In this document: positions 31,393 to 43,051 of the stretch, piece by piece
How the letters are laid out: every line of letters starts with the position of its first letter
Numbering within the stretch: position 1 is the first letter of the stretch
Assembly (NCBI RefSeq): GCF_020382885.2
Contig: NC_058499.1
Span: 10,153,872-10,217,871, forward strand
Length of the DNA stretch: 64,000 nt
Origin: Scatophagus argus
Taxonomy: Eukaryota > Chordata > Actinopteri > Scatophagidae
Direction of reading: 5' to 3'
Made by a program: the position numbers and the translations under genes
The notes under the pieces: generated by a model
The model's database searches: none
The model's input: the letters and a program-made list of their open reading frames with translations, nothing else
Told to the model about the DNA's origin: nothing

Positions 31393-32971
31393 TCACTGAC
31401 GAGCTCTGGCAAAGGCATCACGCAGCCACAGAGAGTCCTCATACAGCCTCGGGTCTCCCATATACTCTGCTGTGCGTTTGTATAAGTAGTAATACAATAC
31501 TGCTGCTGTTGGCAGACAGAAGTACAGTTAGTTATTTAGTGACAACAGAGGCCATGGAAAATAGATTAGTTGTGATGGAAAATGTACCTCTGAATTAATC
31601 CACCAATTACCTGTTCTCTGGAAAGCAAAAAGAGCTTGAAGTCCGTCTGTCCAAACAAAACGGTTGGACTCGAGCCATCTAAGATTCTAGGAAAAAGAAA
31701 ATATTTGTATGGATCAAAATTGTGCAGTTACTCCATTGAAAAAACCAGAAATGTACAAATGGATGACATTGATTTTATCAGTGTGTCATAAAATGCAGCA
31801 GTGTTTATGTGTTTGCACAGAGTTGACATGCAGGTGTCTTTGATGGCGTGATGAAGCATACCAGCACCCAGCAGTGGAAGCAGATGCTGAGGGTCAAGTA
31901 AAGAGCCGAGATTATCAGCAGAGCCCTGAATCTCTCCAGCAGCAGAGACACCAGGCCGACCTGGAACACGTAGGTGTTGAACATCATCAGTAGAATGATG
32001 ATCACGTTGAACAAGATGGCGATGTCCTGAATGCTGTTGACACAGATTTCACTAGTTTATTTGTGATATTGGTGTCTGGTGCAGAAGTTGCCTTATTTTA
32101 CTTATCAGTGCAGAAGTAAACTGTAAATGAAATGCAGGTGACCATTTGAGAGGGAAGGACACTGTGCAAAGAGTAAGTAAAGTAAAAGTTCTTATAAGAA
32201 ATTGACTAATGTTAAATATCTGGCAACTCCTCTAAACATTTGCTTGGCTGCTGTTTCATTCAATTAAGGGATTATTTATCAATAACTAAAAAATACTGCC
32301 TTAAACATATTAAGTTTCAGTCCATTTTTCCCAAATGACTGAAAGAAAATGAATCACCAGCTATTTTGATTATTGTTTAAATAGATTAAATAGATTTGCT
32401 GCTTTTCTTTGTTTTTCTTTTCTTGCTTTAAATACTAAATGATTAATCATTCATGAATCATTTGGATTAAACGATAGTGGAAAAAAATCGTTAGATGCAG
32501 CCCTAACTATCTCTTGAATTTTTAAGCAATGGTTTGTCATTGCGTTAATAGAATATTGAGAATATCAACACAAATATTCACATGTATATTGATATTATAA
32601 ACTAGCCTATATAATAAATAAAAATGTGTTAAGAATTTCTAATGACAATTATATGAATTTAAGAAAGCAATGTCTACGTGTGTTTAAAGATTAAACCAGA
32701 CAGCTTTTATTATTTTAACTTGATAATGACGTGAACAAATTTAAAGATTTTTAAAAAAGCAATGAGCCAGAATCAATTTGTTTTCAGCTGATTTTCTAAT
32801 GACTGACTGATAAATCTACTAACGATTTAAACATGTAGTGACTTACATGAAAAGCACTAGTTGGATGACAGGCGCTCCTCTTAGGAGTTCACTGAAGGAG
32901 TTGACGAAGAGGTCATAGGCCAACAGAGTCAGCTGGATCAGAAGCACCAGAGAGTAGTTACCGGTCTGCAT
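31393..32971 (-). CDS. tmem138: transmembrane protein 138, ciliary four-pass membrane protein
   Basis: Four coding exons on the minus strand: 32847-32971, 31862-32033, 31611-31686 and 31393-31505. All phases agree and give 161 residues (human about 162). The start [20 protein letters not shown] is followed by [40 protein letters not shown] and [15 protein letters not shown], all close to human TMEM138. The end is [19 protein letters not shown]. Four membrane helices are predicted. The protein works in vesicle transport to the primary cilium, and human mutations cause Joubert syndrome 16. The human protein begins MLQT, so the start here is one residue shorter. A non-coding first exon probably ends at 33933, where its donor GTAAGT begins. 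It faces the cracr2b-like gene head to head. Confidence 0.95.
32300..32515. mobile_element. decayed hAT-like non-autonomous element (tentative)
   Basis: It contains 'AATGATTAATCATTCATGAA' and ends with ATCGTTAGATGCAGCCCTAA, resembling the ends of small teleost hAT-like elements. It lies in tmem138 intron 1. Boundaries are approximate and assignment is from memory. Confidence 0.4.
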
Positions 32972-33932
32972 CTTCTGGGGACGATCCTGCACACCACCGA
33001 GCTCCACAGTCTTATTCCCCTCCTTGCTTCTATCCGTTTTTATTCACACTTTTAAAACGAAGGTACTTGCTGGTGACATAAGTCTGCCTGGTCTAGATTC
33101 ACCGCCTACATAAACAGCTCTGACTTTGTATAACTCGTCCATTCACGTAGATAAAACGAGTGTCTTTTCCACCTTATGTTTTAAATTTTCTTTACTCAGA
33201 TTTGTTTCTATTTAGTTGTTGTTTTTCTCCTCTGACTGCAGGCAGTCCAGCACATCAGATTAGATGTTTGTGATCTTTTCATTGGGATGCATGTTGACAT
33301 TTTTGATGGGGATATCCTTGTCGTCTCCTGCATTTCCTATCAGAAAGAACAAAAAGGCATTGAAACAACAGTTACATCGGTATATAATGTTTATAAGAAA
33401 AAGCAGTGTAACTTCTTCACCTCCTAAACGCATTCAACGCGCTAACGTTAACTCGTATCGTTACCTTGTAGCAATCTCCAGTGCAGGGTGGATTTAACTT
33501 TTCCTCTGTTGTTGACCACGAAATTAGCGGTAAACCTTAACCATGTAGTGTCAGCATGTCCACGGTGTTACACAGGAGAGATTAAGTGTGGAATTACACA
33601 TTAATTGCACCTACGCGCACGCCACCATTGTTTCGTTGTTAGTCTGGCAGTACACTCGGTTTCTTTTTACGCATCTAATCTCACGTTACCGAAGACGGTA
33701 GCCTAACGTTATGTAATGATATCTGGAGATAATCTGGGAGACGGATAATAACTTTACTACTGACTGTTTCACAAGCTTATTTTCACAACAAATTACTCGG
33801 CTACTCTGGCTCATCACAGATTTTAACTTAACGAAGAACTCCCTCCAGTTACGTTTGCTACGTTAACGTTAACTTATCGCAACACTGCTTGACGAAAGCT
33901 TCATAAATGCCGTTTAACCAACGCTTACTTAC

Positions 33933-34446
33933 CAGAAAAATGTGTGAAGAGTGAAAATCAGGCGGGAAGCCAAGAAGAATCGCTAGATTGCTCACATTCC
34001 TAGTTTCATCGACAAACAATGCTATCCACTTGGAGCGTCCACTGCCGCTTTTCAGCTGTAACGTATGTATTTCCGTAAATTCCATGGTAACGCAACGTAT
34101 TACCGTAACAACATACTGGAAGAACCTCCGAATATCCCTGAAAAATAATTTTTCCACAGGTATAGAGAACGCGGTATATTTTGTTGTTTTATTGGTTGCA
34201 ATGACTCTATTATTCCCTAAATATTACTGAAAGTAGCTATTATATGGAAGTAAAAACAATTAGTAAACGCTTGAAGCGGAAAGCGGGAGCCTTCAATTCG
34301 CGGTCTACTTTAAACATTACGGTAAACTTCGATAGCACGCTGTGCTCACTGCCGCCCAGCGGCTCAAGTTAGTACTAGCATTTGACTGGAGTACTGTTAA
34401 ATGCGCGAAGGTAGTGGACACCTGCGTCCAGTGGTACGTCGAAGAG
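33933..34446. promoter_or_regulatory. probable bidirectional promoter between tmem138 and the cracr2b-like gene
   Basis: On the minus strand a likely non-coding exon ends with the donor GTAAGTAAG at 33932. On the plus strand another ends at 34446 with the donor GTGAGTTG. The 5' exons of the two divergent genes therefore lie within about 0.5 kb. CpG density is raised across 34250-34450. 33000-33930 and 34447-36660 hold intron sequence apart from the piggyBac-type element. Confidence 0.5.
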
Positions 34447-35492
34447 GTGAGTTGTTAAAGTTTCTACAGTTTCGCTTAATTAATGTTAAATACAGGAATG
34501 TAAGTCCTTTAGGAATATTAATATCGCGTTTTTGTTCACTTTCTATGGTTTATTAACAACCGACCGTTTGCTGTGCTGTGTCACTCTTCTCTTCTTTAAT
34601 AATAAACGTACAATACTTCATTCTACTGGTTTTGGTTACATCAGAGAGCCCCATTGCTTCAAAACTGACCACATATAAGCTGTTTAATTCATAATAAGTT
34701 GCCGAGTTTAGTTTCAGTCAAACTTCTTGGTAACTAAAGTCTCTAACGTTAAACTGCCTTTCACAACCATATCTGAAAAACATAATGTGTTATCACCGGA
34801 GCTATCAGTGTTTTCAAACAGTTGTGTTCTAAGTTAACCCACGTTGTCACACTAAATGTGGTCTAGTGTTGACATTTCCTACAGAAAGTGAAGGAGCGTT
34901 TGACTGACAGCTTTGTAGCCTACAGTGTGTTGTAAATAATTGAATTGCGTGCAGTCAGTTTTCCCGAATGTGAGAACCACACGTTAAATCACTCTCCGAC
35001 CTTTCTAAATAGTATGCTAGGTGTGTAAGTTTATTTTGACCTTTGGCGTGGCTGTTGGCTTGTTGGGAGTTTGGTTGGACAGACGAAATCCTTAACGTGT
35101 AATGTTTACGCAAGTCTCTTATCTGGGACACCAGCGTATCTCTAATGTTACACAGAAAGTTTTGATCCCTATAGAGCAGCAGGATGATTTACAAGCCATT
35201 TTTACTTAATACTTTTAAGTATTCGTTTTATGCCCTCAGAGGCAGATTAGGCAGATTTCAATTTACTGTAAACTTCAAAAAAAAAAATCCTTCTTCTGCA
35301 CCGATTTTGAAACACTTCTGATTTTATTCAGTACACTATTGGACACCATTTGTGATTTATGCTCATATGACCTTCCTGTGTAGGAGAACTAACTTCTAAC
35401 AGGAAGATTTTGTGTGATGCTTGTATCTGCCATAATTCAGTTATATGAGTATTCATGGAGATACTTTGGCATACTTTCCCCATAGTTCTTAA

Positions 35493-35758
35493 CCCTAGAA
35501 CACTAACGTTAAAATTAGTAACACCATCACTAACGGGTATATTTTACCCGATATAATATCTCGGATAAAATACAGTTTATCACACCAGCGTTCATCAGGC
35601 CATATAGGACACACAGTGGCCACCTCTTGGTTTTTCTTTCACAGCTGTACTGAGCACACATTTGGTCGAAAGTATCAACACATCCCTTCATTTGGTTGTA
35701 AAATTCGATCACTTCAAAATTGTGTGGGTGAAAATCACCCTACGTTAGTGTTCTAGGG
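35493..35758 (-). mobile_element. piggyBac-type miniature element with perfect ends
   Basis: A 17-bp terminal repeat CCCTAGAACACTAACGT (35493-35509) is matched exactly in inverted form at 35742-35758. It is flanked on both sides by TTAA (35489-35492 and 35759-35762), the piggyBac target duplication. The 266-bp body carries, on the minus strand, a fragment of piggyBac transposase: MKGCVDTFDQMCAQYS followed by RKTKRWPLCVLYGLMNA. The rest of the transposase is absent, so the copy is an internal-deletion derivative. It lies in the 5' intron of the cracr2b-like gene. Confidence 0.93.
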
Positions 35759-36664
35759 TTAAGAGTATAATTTGTATGCAATTATGGCATTTCTGAAAAT
35801 GCAAACAACTGCAAATGTTTTATTTGCATCTCCTCTTCCCTGGCTATCTGCCCTCCCCTTAGAGTACACAGTAAATCTTCTCACATGACACCATCCTGTT
35901 TTTCAGTCTCTACACATCCTGGTGCACAGTCACGGGCACTACTAGCAGTGACACATCACATTTATTGAAATTTTCCTCATCTAAATAAGCAGTAAGAACA
36001 ACTGGTCCAGCTGCATGAAGCTAAGAATTATTATCATTTTTTTTATCAAGCCTACGAATGTTAATGTTTTATATAGCAATATTTAAATAACATGCCATCA
36101 TACTGGATACCTCAGACAGTTGTACAGTACTGAGCGCAGTCATGTCTGACACAACAGCTGTAGATAATGTGTGGAGTCACAGCTTAGTTTGTTTTGTGCC
36201 TCATATTTGACAAAGGAGAACCTGTAGAGCCAGCTTCTCATAATATCTTGGAGCATTAAGAGACAACATCCAAAGTGTATTTTAATTCAGTCTGTGTCTT
36301 CAGGAATGGAAAAATAACTTCTATGTCTTCTAATTATGTGTCACACAAAGGTCAACATTGCTGAAATACTTCTCATTATGGTTATTATATACTAATCTGC
36401 ATGCTATTTTTTCAGTTTATCAAGTAACTGTTTAGTGATAAATTATAAAAGGCCTCATGCAGCCCTCTGAGATCCATGGTGACATTTTTAAATATCTTGT
36501 TAAGTGCTGTAGGGTGTATGTATAAAGACAAAGAAGGTGGGACATTCTTTCAGAAGCTGAACCGGTAAACGTTGAGTTTTTTTTTACTATTTGTGCTTGA
36601 AAAATGACAGAAATTCTTAATAAATTACATAGTTGCAGATTATGCTGTCTGTGTCTATGCAGCT

Positions 36665-39600
36665 ATGTCTAAGTGGCTGAATGATGGTGAAGTACTGGTG
36701 GGTCAAGGCAGTGGTGAGGCAGTACCAGTGAGCCCCAGACTGCGGGGCCTACCACCTGGAAGCCCCATGCCAGGCCGGGTACGTAGTCCACTGGCTTCAC
36801 CAAGTGCCAGAGAGACAGTGCCAGGAAGCCCACAGGTAGAAACCATGGGAAAGGCCAAGGAGCTCTTTGTGCTGTGTGACAAAGAGGGCAAAGGCTTCAT
36901 CACAAAGCGGGATATGCAGGTGAGCAGCTGATGTGGTAGAATAACAAAATTGTATTGATTGAGTCTTGAACATTCAACCTTCTTGTTGTCAGAGGCTGCA
37001 AGGGGAGTTGCCGCTGTCCCCAGAACAGCTGGAGGAGGTCTTTGAGAGTCTGGACAGACAGAGCAATGGATTCCTCACTCCCGCTGAGTTCAACATGGGA
37101 CTTGGTAAGTGTAGTGTTTTGAACGATTTGAGACCTCTGTTGACATCTATGTGGAAATCTACTGTTCATTCATAAATGTTCTTCATCCACTTTAAACCAA
37201 ATCCTCAGCTCTTCTTCCTGTCTGTGCTGCAGGTGAGTTGATGGGACCGGAGGACACGACTGAACTGAGTCAAGACGAAGCAGAAGAAGATATGGACGGG
37301 CTGGACATGTCCCAGGACCCCACTGCAGTTAGATTTGTAAACATCCTGATGGAGCTGGGTGCTGACAAACTGTTCAAAGAGTAAGATCGCTGTACACCAA
37401 GATTTCCTGAGGCTTTTACAGTAGCATATTTAGCAGCATCACACTCAGGTCCCATTTTGTTAGATACATTGAGCTCAAATTAATACACTCCATACTGAGG
37501 TGTGTCTTTTTTTTTTTTGGTCTACATTCGTTGATATAAATAGTTTGCAGTATTAGACTGCTTTTAATTAGTTATGTACACCTAATAAACTTGTACCTTG
37601 ATGCACATCTTCAAATATTAGCACACAGTTGGCAATATCCTTCTGAAACCCTGAGAGACTGGTTTAAATAGTTCTTATAATTGAACTGCTGAGATTTTAT
37701 CCATTTAGTAAACACATTAACCCTCTGGAATCATGTCCTTTAAATCACCTTTAAATTTCAGCATAAAAATAGTTTGCCTTGCCTTGCCAAATTGTAAATG
37801 TCAAAAAATTATGTACAAATTTAGCAAGTTATTTACAACTATTTACCTTAAAATGCCGTAAATGCCTCAGGCATTTTTTATACAGCCATTTACAACTATT
37901 TACAACACAATCAGGTGTCACAATAAAATGCACCATTTATTTATATTATTTCTAAAACTTGCACCAAACACACAGCAAACGTGATGACAATGTTCAGGAA
38001 AAAGCATCACGTTGAGCACGCTGTGCTTTGGGCTCAGCATGATTGCCTGCCATTAGGAATCCAGAATGAATGCATGCATTAGAAATTAGTTTCTTGAGCA
38101 AACACTGTATGTCTTAAAGGGATCTTTTTGCAGGTCACAATAAGTACGCTTGATGCCCTGGATGTCCATATGTGTAGTTTGTCATTTAAATTCAGTTTTT
38201 TCTTTTATAATTTAAGTCAGTGCTATTGTGCTCTTCAGTTTACATGCCCACAGCCACTTTAACAGTTGTGTGCCATGTTGTGCTGTATGTTGTGTACCAG
38301 TCAGCAGGAGTTATGCAGTCTGTGGTGTGACCTCCAGAGAGACAGACCCGAGCTACTCAGTGTCCTGGAAGGCATCCTGATCCACACGGCGTCCCATTTA
38401 CAGGACTCCATCAGAGAGAGGGATAGTCTGGAACAGGCTTTACGCAGGTCCCAATTCCCCCCTCCCCCACTGTCCTCTGCATGTGGAACACAATGCACGT
38501 TAATTATGCCATATTCAACTCTGACTTTTCTAAAATCATCCAGCCCCTATGTTTTCTGTTTTAGACGGGAGAGTGAACATGATCAGGTCATTCGGTCCAT
38601 ATATGAAGAAATGGAGAGCCAAATCCAGGAGGAGAGAGAGAAACGCCTGACTCAGGTACAGATGTGTGGTGTTCAGTGCAGATGTTGTGCCTTTTAACAA
38701 ACGTGACTATCGTGGTGACATTTAATGAATTTAATGTGAAATCAAGGAGAGTGTTAGACAGAGGCAGAGAAGGAAGCAACTCGAGGAGGAGCTGAAGATT
38801 CGGGAGCAAGAGTTGGAGAATACACAGCTCAGACAGAAAGAGGTAGGCATCCAAACAGCACGAGTGTTGTTTTTAAGCAGTGTGAAGAGTCATAATTTAA
38901 TGTGTAATCAACAGGACCTGTCTTTGTCTTGTCTAAGCTGGAGACCAGAATCCGGCAGCTAAGTTGCGAACAGGCAAACATCAAGGAGCAGAACCAGCAG
39001 CTGCGTAGCCTCAACATCCAGTTACAGGAGCAGGTGGAGAGCAGCCGACAGCAGCTGCAGGCTGCTCTCAGTCAGCTCAGCCTGCTGCAGCTCAGTGCTG
39101 CCCAGGAACAAGTGGCCAGACAGAAGTGAGTGACTCGCAGCACACGCAGTGAAGGTCCCAAAAGTTACAGCAGAAATTGCAACATGAAAGCACAGTTTTC
39201 CACTGAAGTAGGTCTAAAATGTGTTCCTCTAGTATTTTGCTTACAAAGTGCACATTTTCATATGAAAAGCAAAACAATAAACAAATTGAAGACATACGAT
39301 TTAATTTTTTGATCAAGACCCAAAAAACCTGAAGTTGCCATTGTCAGTATGAGATTACATTAAAAACATGCATAACCTTTCCATGTCAGACAGAAATGAC
39401 ATTGCTGTTAAAATTCATTCAGTGTAAAAATGACTCTTTGGTAGATCTGCAGATCTTAAATTCTTTCCAAGAATGCCAGGAGTTCATTTCAGGATAAGGC
39501 CGGTGAAACTCTGTATTTTTGCCCATGAAAAGGCCAAACCACTGTGTTAGTCTCTACCCTGTCTGTGGCAAATACTTACTTAAAAGTTACTCACAAGTAT

Positions 39601-42600
39601 GTAGCTTTATTTTTAAAAAGAGATTTTTGAGTATCAACCCAACACAGTGGTTTAAATAGTGTTTTTGTTGTCGACTGTTTTCTGTCCTGGATTAAGACAC
39701 AGTTGCTGCATTAATGGGTATTTATAGCAGGTTGACTGCGTTTGTGGGATCATCTCGAAATAAACTACAGTGCTTTTGCTCATCACGATGAAGGAACATG
39801 CCACTCAGAGCACCGCTGTGACTCACTCACGTGTTTTTAATCCCTGGCACACAGTTATGTTAGGCTTTGGCTACAAAAGCTGTACATAGAAGAATCAGTT
39901 AAATGGTGTTTTTTGGGGAGAGTTGTTGACAAAAACAGAAGAAAAATATAGAATTGCCAGACTCAGACAGCTGTAACAATCTTTTGTTTGCTTCACTGCA
40001 GAAATGTGATGAAGGTATCGAGGAACATGCAGAAAGAGAAGGACAGTCTCTTGAGACAGCTGGATCTATTGAGGTAACGGCTGCTGCCTGCTGTTTCAAT
40101 CAAATTATTTTGTAGTGAAGATAAAGGAAACTGAAGCGCTAATCGCTCTAAACACAGCCTGGACATTTTGATGCTGGTTGTTGATGATTTTCTCTCTTTG
40201 TTCTCAGGGATATGAACAAAAGGCTGCGAGATGAGAAAGATGCACGGCATTCACAGAAGAGGGTTAGTCCAAGACACACTATATGTCCACATCAGCCATT
40301 AAGTTATTACTTCAGAGAAGACCTTTGCACCCCGTGGACACAGAAGGCTTATCCGACCTAAGCCAACTCTGTGAATGACGTCATGCTTTATTCCATCCTC
40401 TGGACAATGATTATTTATATGGGCAGCTGTTTTTTTCGGTTATTGATTGAACTTTTGTTATTGTCATTGACACACTTTGGGACTTTTTTGCAATGTCAGC
40501 AATGTTTTTTCCCCTCTTGCAGTCATTGAAGTGAAGGATTTTGTTGAAAAGACATTTATGCTGTGCTGTATCAACTTGAGAGTCAAAGAGTGTTTTATAT
40601 GTTTGTTAATGATACTGTACATAGTACTATTTATGCATGTAAAGTGGGTCAGTATTCACAAACCTAATAAAACCCTCAATCACAGTTCTTACATCTTTTA
40701 TCTTTATCCCATCCACATTCTTGGGAAAACACTGTTAAAAAATGTTAAAAGAAAATACAAAATATTAATGCAACTCATTTCCTCTGCCCTATTTTCCACA
40801 AAAAAACCTTTTAGCGTCCAAATGTCACAAAGACCTTGCAGAAGAAAGGGTCAATCATAGGTAACTACTTACCACAAGACAAGCCACTGAAAAGGTTAGT
40901 ATGACTAACTGCATCTGGTATTATATTTATCATCTTTGCAGTTATGTGAGGAAGATTGCCCGAGGACGCGACTGATTTTGTGTATTTATTGGTTCTGAAG
41001 ACAGCTGAGCTCATCCGATGAGTTGGAGCAGAAAAAAGGCAAAGAGGTGACCAATTCATCAAAGGGACACCAACCGTCATGTAGAGTCAGGTGTGAAAAT
41101 GTTGAACAGATGCAAACTCAGGTAGGGAATATATTAAATCTACAAATACATTAAATCCCACATCCATAAATGTCATAACTCAACTGTAGCAGCCACAGAC
41201 GTAATTATGAAGATAATACACTGAACCTTTGAAGTCTGCACAGCAATGACGGAACAGGGATTTGTCTCAATAATGTACATCCTCTTAAAGTGAAAAAAAA
41301 AAGACCAGACACTGAAATTAAAATGTTAAGTTTACTGCATTTACATGAATTTTAGAGCAAAGTTGTCAGCCCTCAGCGAGTGTTCAAGGTGGTGTTCCTG
41401 GGTAACTCAGGAGTGGGTAAAACCTCCTTCATCCAGCACTACTGCACAGGACACTTTCGCAGTAATGTGAGCACCACTGTCGGTAAGATTTTGTTTAATT
41501 GTCACTCTGTTATCACAATTATTAACATGCTCCTCGGTGTGTATATAATAGTGAAGAAACCCCGTTGCTTCTAGGTGTAGATTTCCAGATGAAGACTGTG
41601 ACTCTGGGCTCCACCACCATCACCCTGCAGCTCTGGGACACCGCAGGACAGGAGAGGTCAGACGTGACGCAGCTTATTGCCGTGTTTACCTGCCGAGTGC
41701 TTTTCTATACATAACGCAATTCGTGTCATTTTTATTTTCGTTCAGGTTTCGCAGCATCACTGAGCAGTACTATCGTAAAGCTGACGGTATCCTCGCCATG
41801 TATGACCTAACACACTACCCCTCCTTCACCGCTGTGAGAGGGTGGTTGGACGCTGTGAAGGTGAGCAGGTGGAGATGGTCTGGGTGGTTGGATGGAAAAA
41901 AACCCATGCAAAACAGTTTGTCCCTATTTGAATACACATGCAGGTAAATGACAATGCGGTGCATAGACTCTGACGGCATCTTAGTGCTTCAACACTAGTA
42001 ATAAGATCTGGTATTCTGACCTGCTGTATGTGTGACCCAGGAGAAGATGTGTGAAGGAGCAGTACTGATGCTACTGGCAAACAAGCTGGACCAGGTAGAC
42101 AGTGACAGCAGACAGGTGACTGCGGGGGAGGGGCAGAGACTAGCAGAGGTGAGGCACATTTAAATATTCAAACTAGTTTCTGCAGTGATTTACTCACAAT
42201 GCCACTGCACATTATCTTTGAAATAAATTACCTAAATGGTTGTTTTGGGTTTTTTTTGCTTTGTTTTTTTAACTTCCTGGTTCATACAGCAACACCGAGC
42301 CTTGTTTTACCAGTGCAGTGCCAAAACTGGATGTAACGTGGAGGAGCTGATGACTGATCTGGCCAGGTAAGGCTTCTTTTTCTTTGCTGTATGTCGTTCA
42401 CTGCAGCCAAATTAACACTCCAGGTACCAGTCTATTAGTTGTGTATTTTAACACAGCAGCCAATTTAAAAAGATCCTAAACACTGTAGCGACTAAAGAGG
42501 TATTGATTCTACTTGATTCTTCTATAGTCATTCCTGGCTCAATATAACGTGCTGATGTGTCATGTTATATTGAGAGGTGTTTGTAACAAGGGTGTCATCA

Positions 42601-43051
42601 ATTTTTCTATAAATTAGTCTATAAAATGCCAGAAATCATGAAAAATTTGAGTCTTGAGATGGAAGATTGTTTCATTTGTTGGACAATCAGTCCAAAACTG
42701 AAAGACATTGAGTGTACAGACATATGAAATGAAAAAAGAAAAAAAGTAGCAAATCAGCGTATCTGACAAACTGGAAAATATTTGCATTTTTGTTTGACTA
42801 GTCATCAATGAATTTATCAACTTATTCTTTCAGCACTGTTTCTCACATCGAGTCTGAATCGATGTACTTGATAAACTGGCAGCGAGATCAGCTTTTTGAG
42901 CTAATTTTTATTATCACATGTTGTGCTTTCTGCTACGCAATGATTTCATAATTTTCTTCATTTTAGGATGTTAGTGTCCCAGCATGATCGACAATGTGAA
43001 GATGCACTTTTACTGACGGAGGACACTGGTAAAAAAGGCTGCTGTACATAA
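36665..43051 (+). CDS. cracr2b: CRACR2B-like calcium sensor with EF-hands, coiled coil and C-terminal Rab GTPase domain
   Basis: Fifteen coding exons: 36665-36919, 36993-37104, 37233-37380, 38301-38447, 38565-38655, 38747-38842, 38938-39125, 40002-40073, 40208-40262, 41356-41482, 41575-41656, 41746-41860, 42041-42148, 42290-42366 and 42967-43051. Phases agree, giving about 585 residues. The N-terminal half matches human CRACR2B/EFCAB4[16 protein letters not shown], the second EF-hand loop [25 protein letters not shown], and a coiled coil ending [19 protein letters not shown]. The Rab half has GNSGVGKT (404-411), WDTAGQE (451-457), NKLD (510-513), SAK (542-544) and a C-terminal CCT suited to prenylation. 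CRACR2 proteins regulate ORAI/STIM store-operated calcium entry; the long CRACR2A form is a large Rab GTPase. Human CRACR2B as I know it lacks the Rab part. Being CRACR2A instead is the alternative, but the EF-hand text and the neighbours favour 2B. Confidence 0.9.
40263..40361 (+). CDS. alternative short C-terminus of the cracr2b-like gene (read-through of exon 9)
   Basis: If the donor after 40262 is not used, the frame continues for 32 codons ([12 protein letters not shown]... to TAA at 40359-40361). AATAAA follows at 40666-40671. This would make a protein of about 420 residues without the Rab domain, the architecture of human CRACR2B and of short CRACR2A. It is an inference, and transcript data would decide. 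Confidence 0.5.
   Translation, partial: VSPRHTICPHQPLSYYFREDLCTPWTQKAYPT
40666..40671 (+). promoter_or_regulatory. candidate intronic poly(A) signal of the cracr2b-like gene
   Basis: AATAAA lies about 300 bases after the alternative stop and before the Rab exons, consistent with a short isoform. Confidence 0.45.
42595..42850. mobile_element. decayed hAT-like non-autonomous element (tentative)
   Basis: This AT-rich segment in the last intron of the cracr2b-like gene contains 'CTGGAAAATATTTGCATTTT' and 'TTGACTAGTCATCAATGAAT' and ends near CTTTCAGCAC. The pattern resembles degraded teleost hAT-like elements. Boundaries are approximate. Confidence 0.4.

Noticed and set aside
33858-34157. 99-codon minus-strand frame at the tmem138/cracr2b-like boundary
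   Set aside because: It crosses the likely 5' exon donor and has no recognisable protein features.
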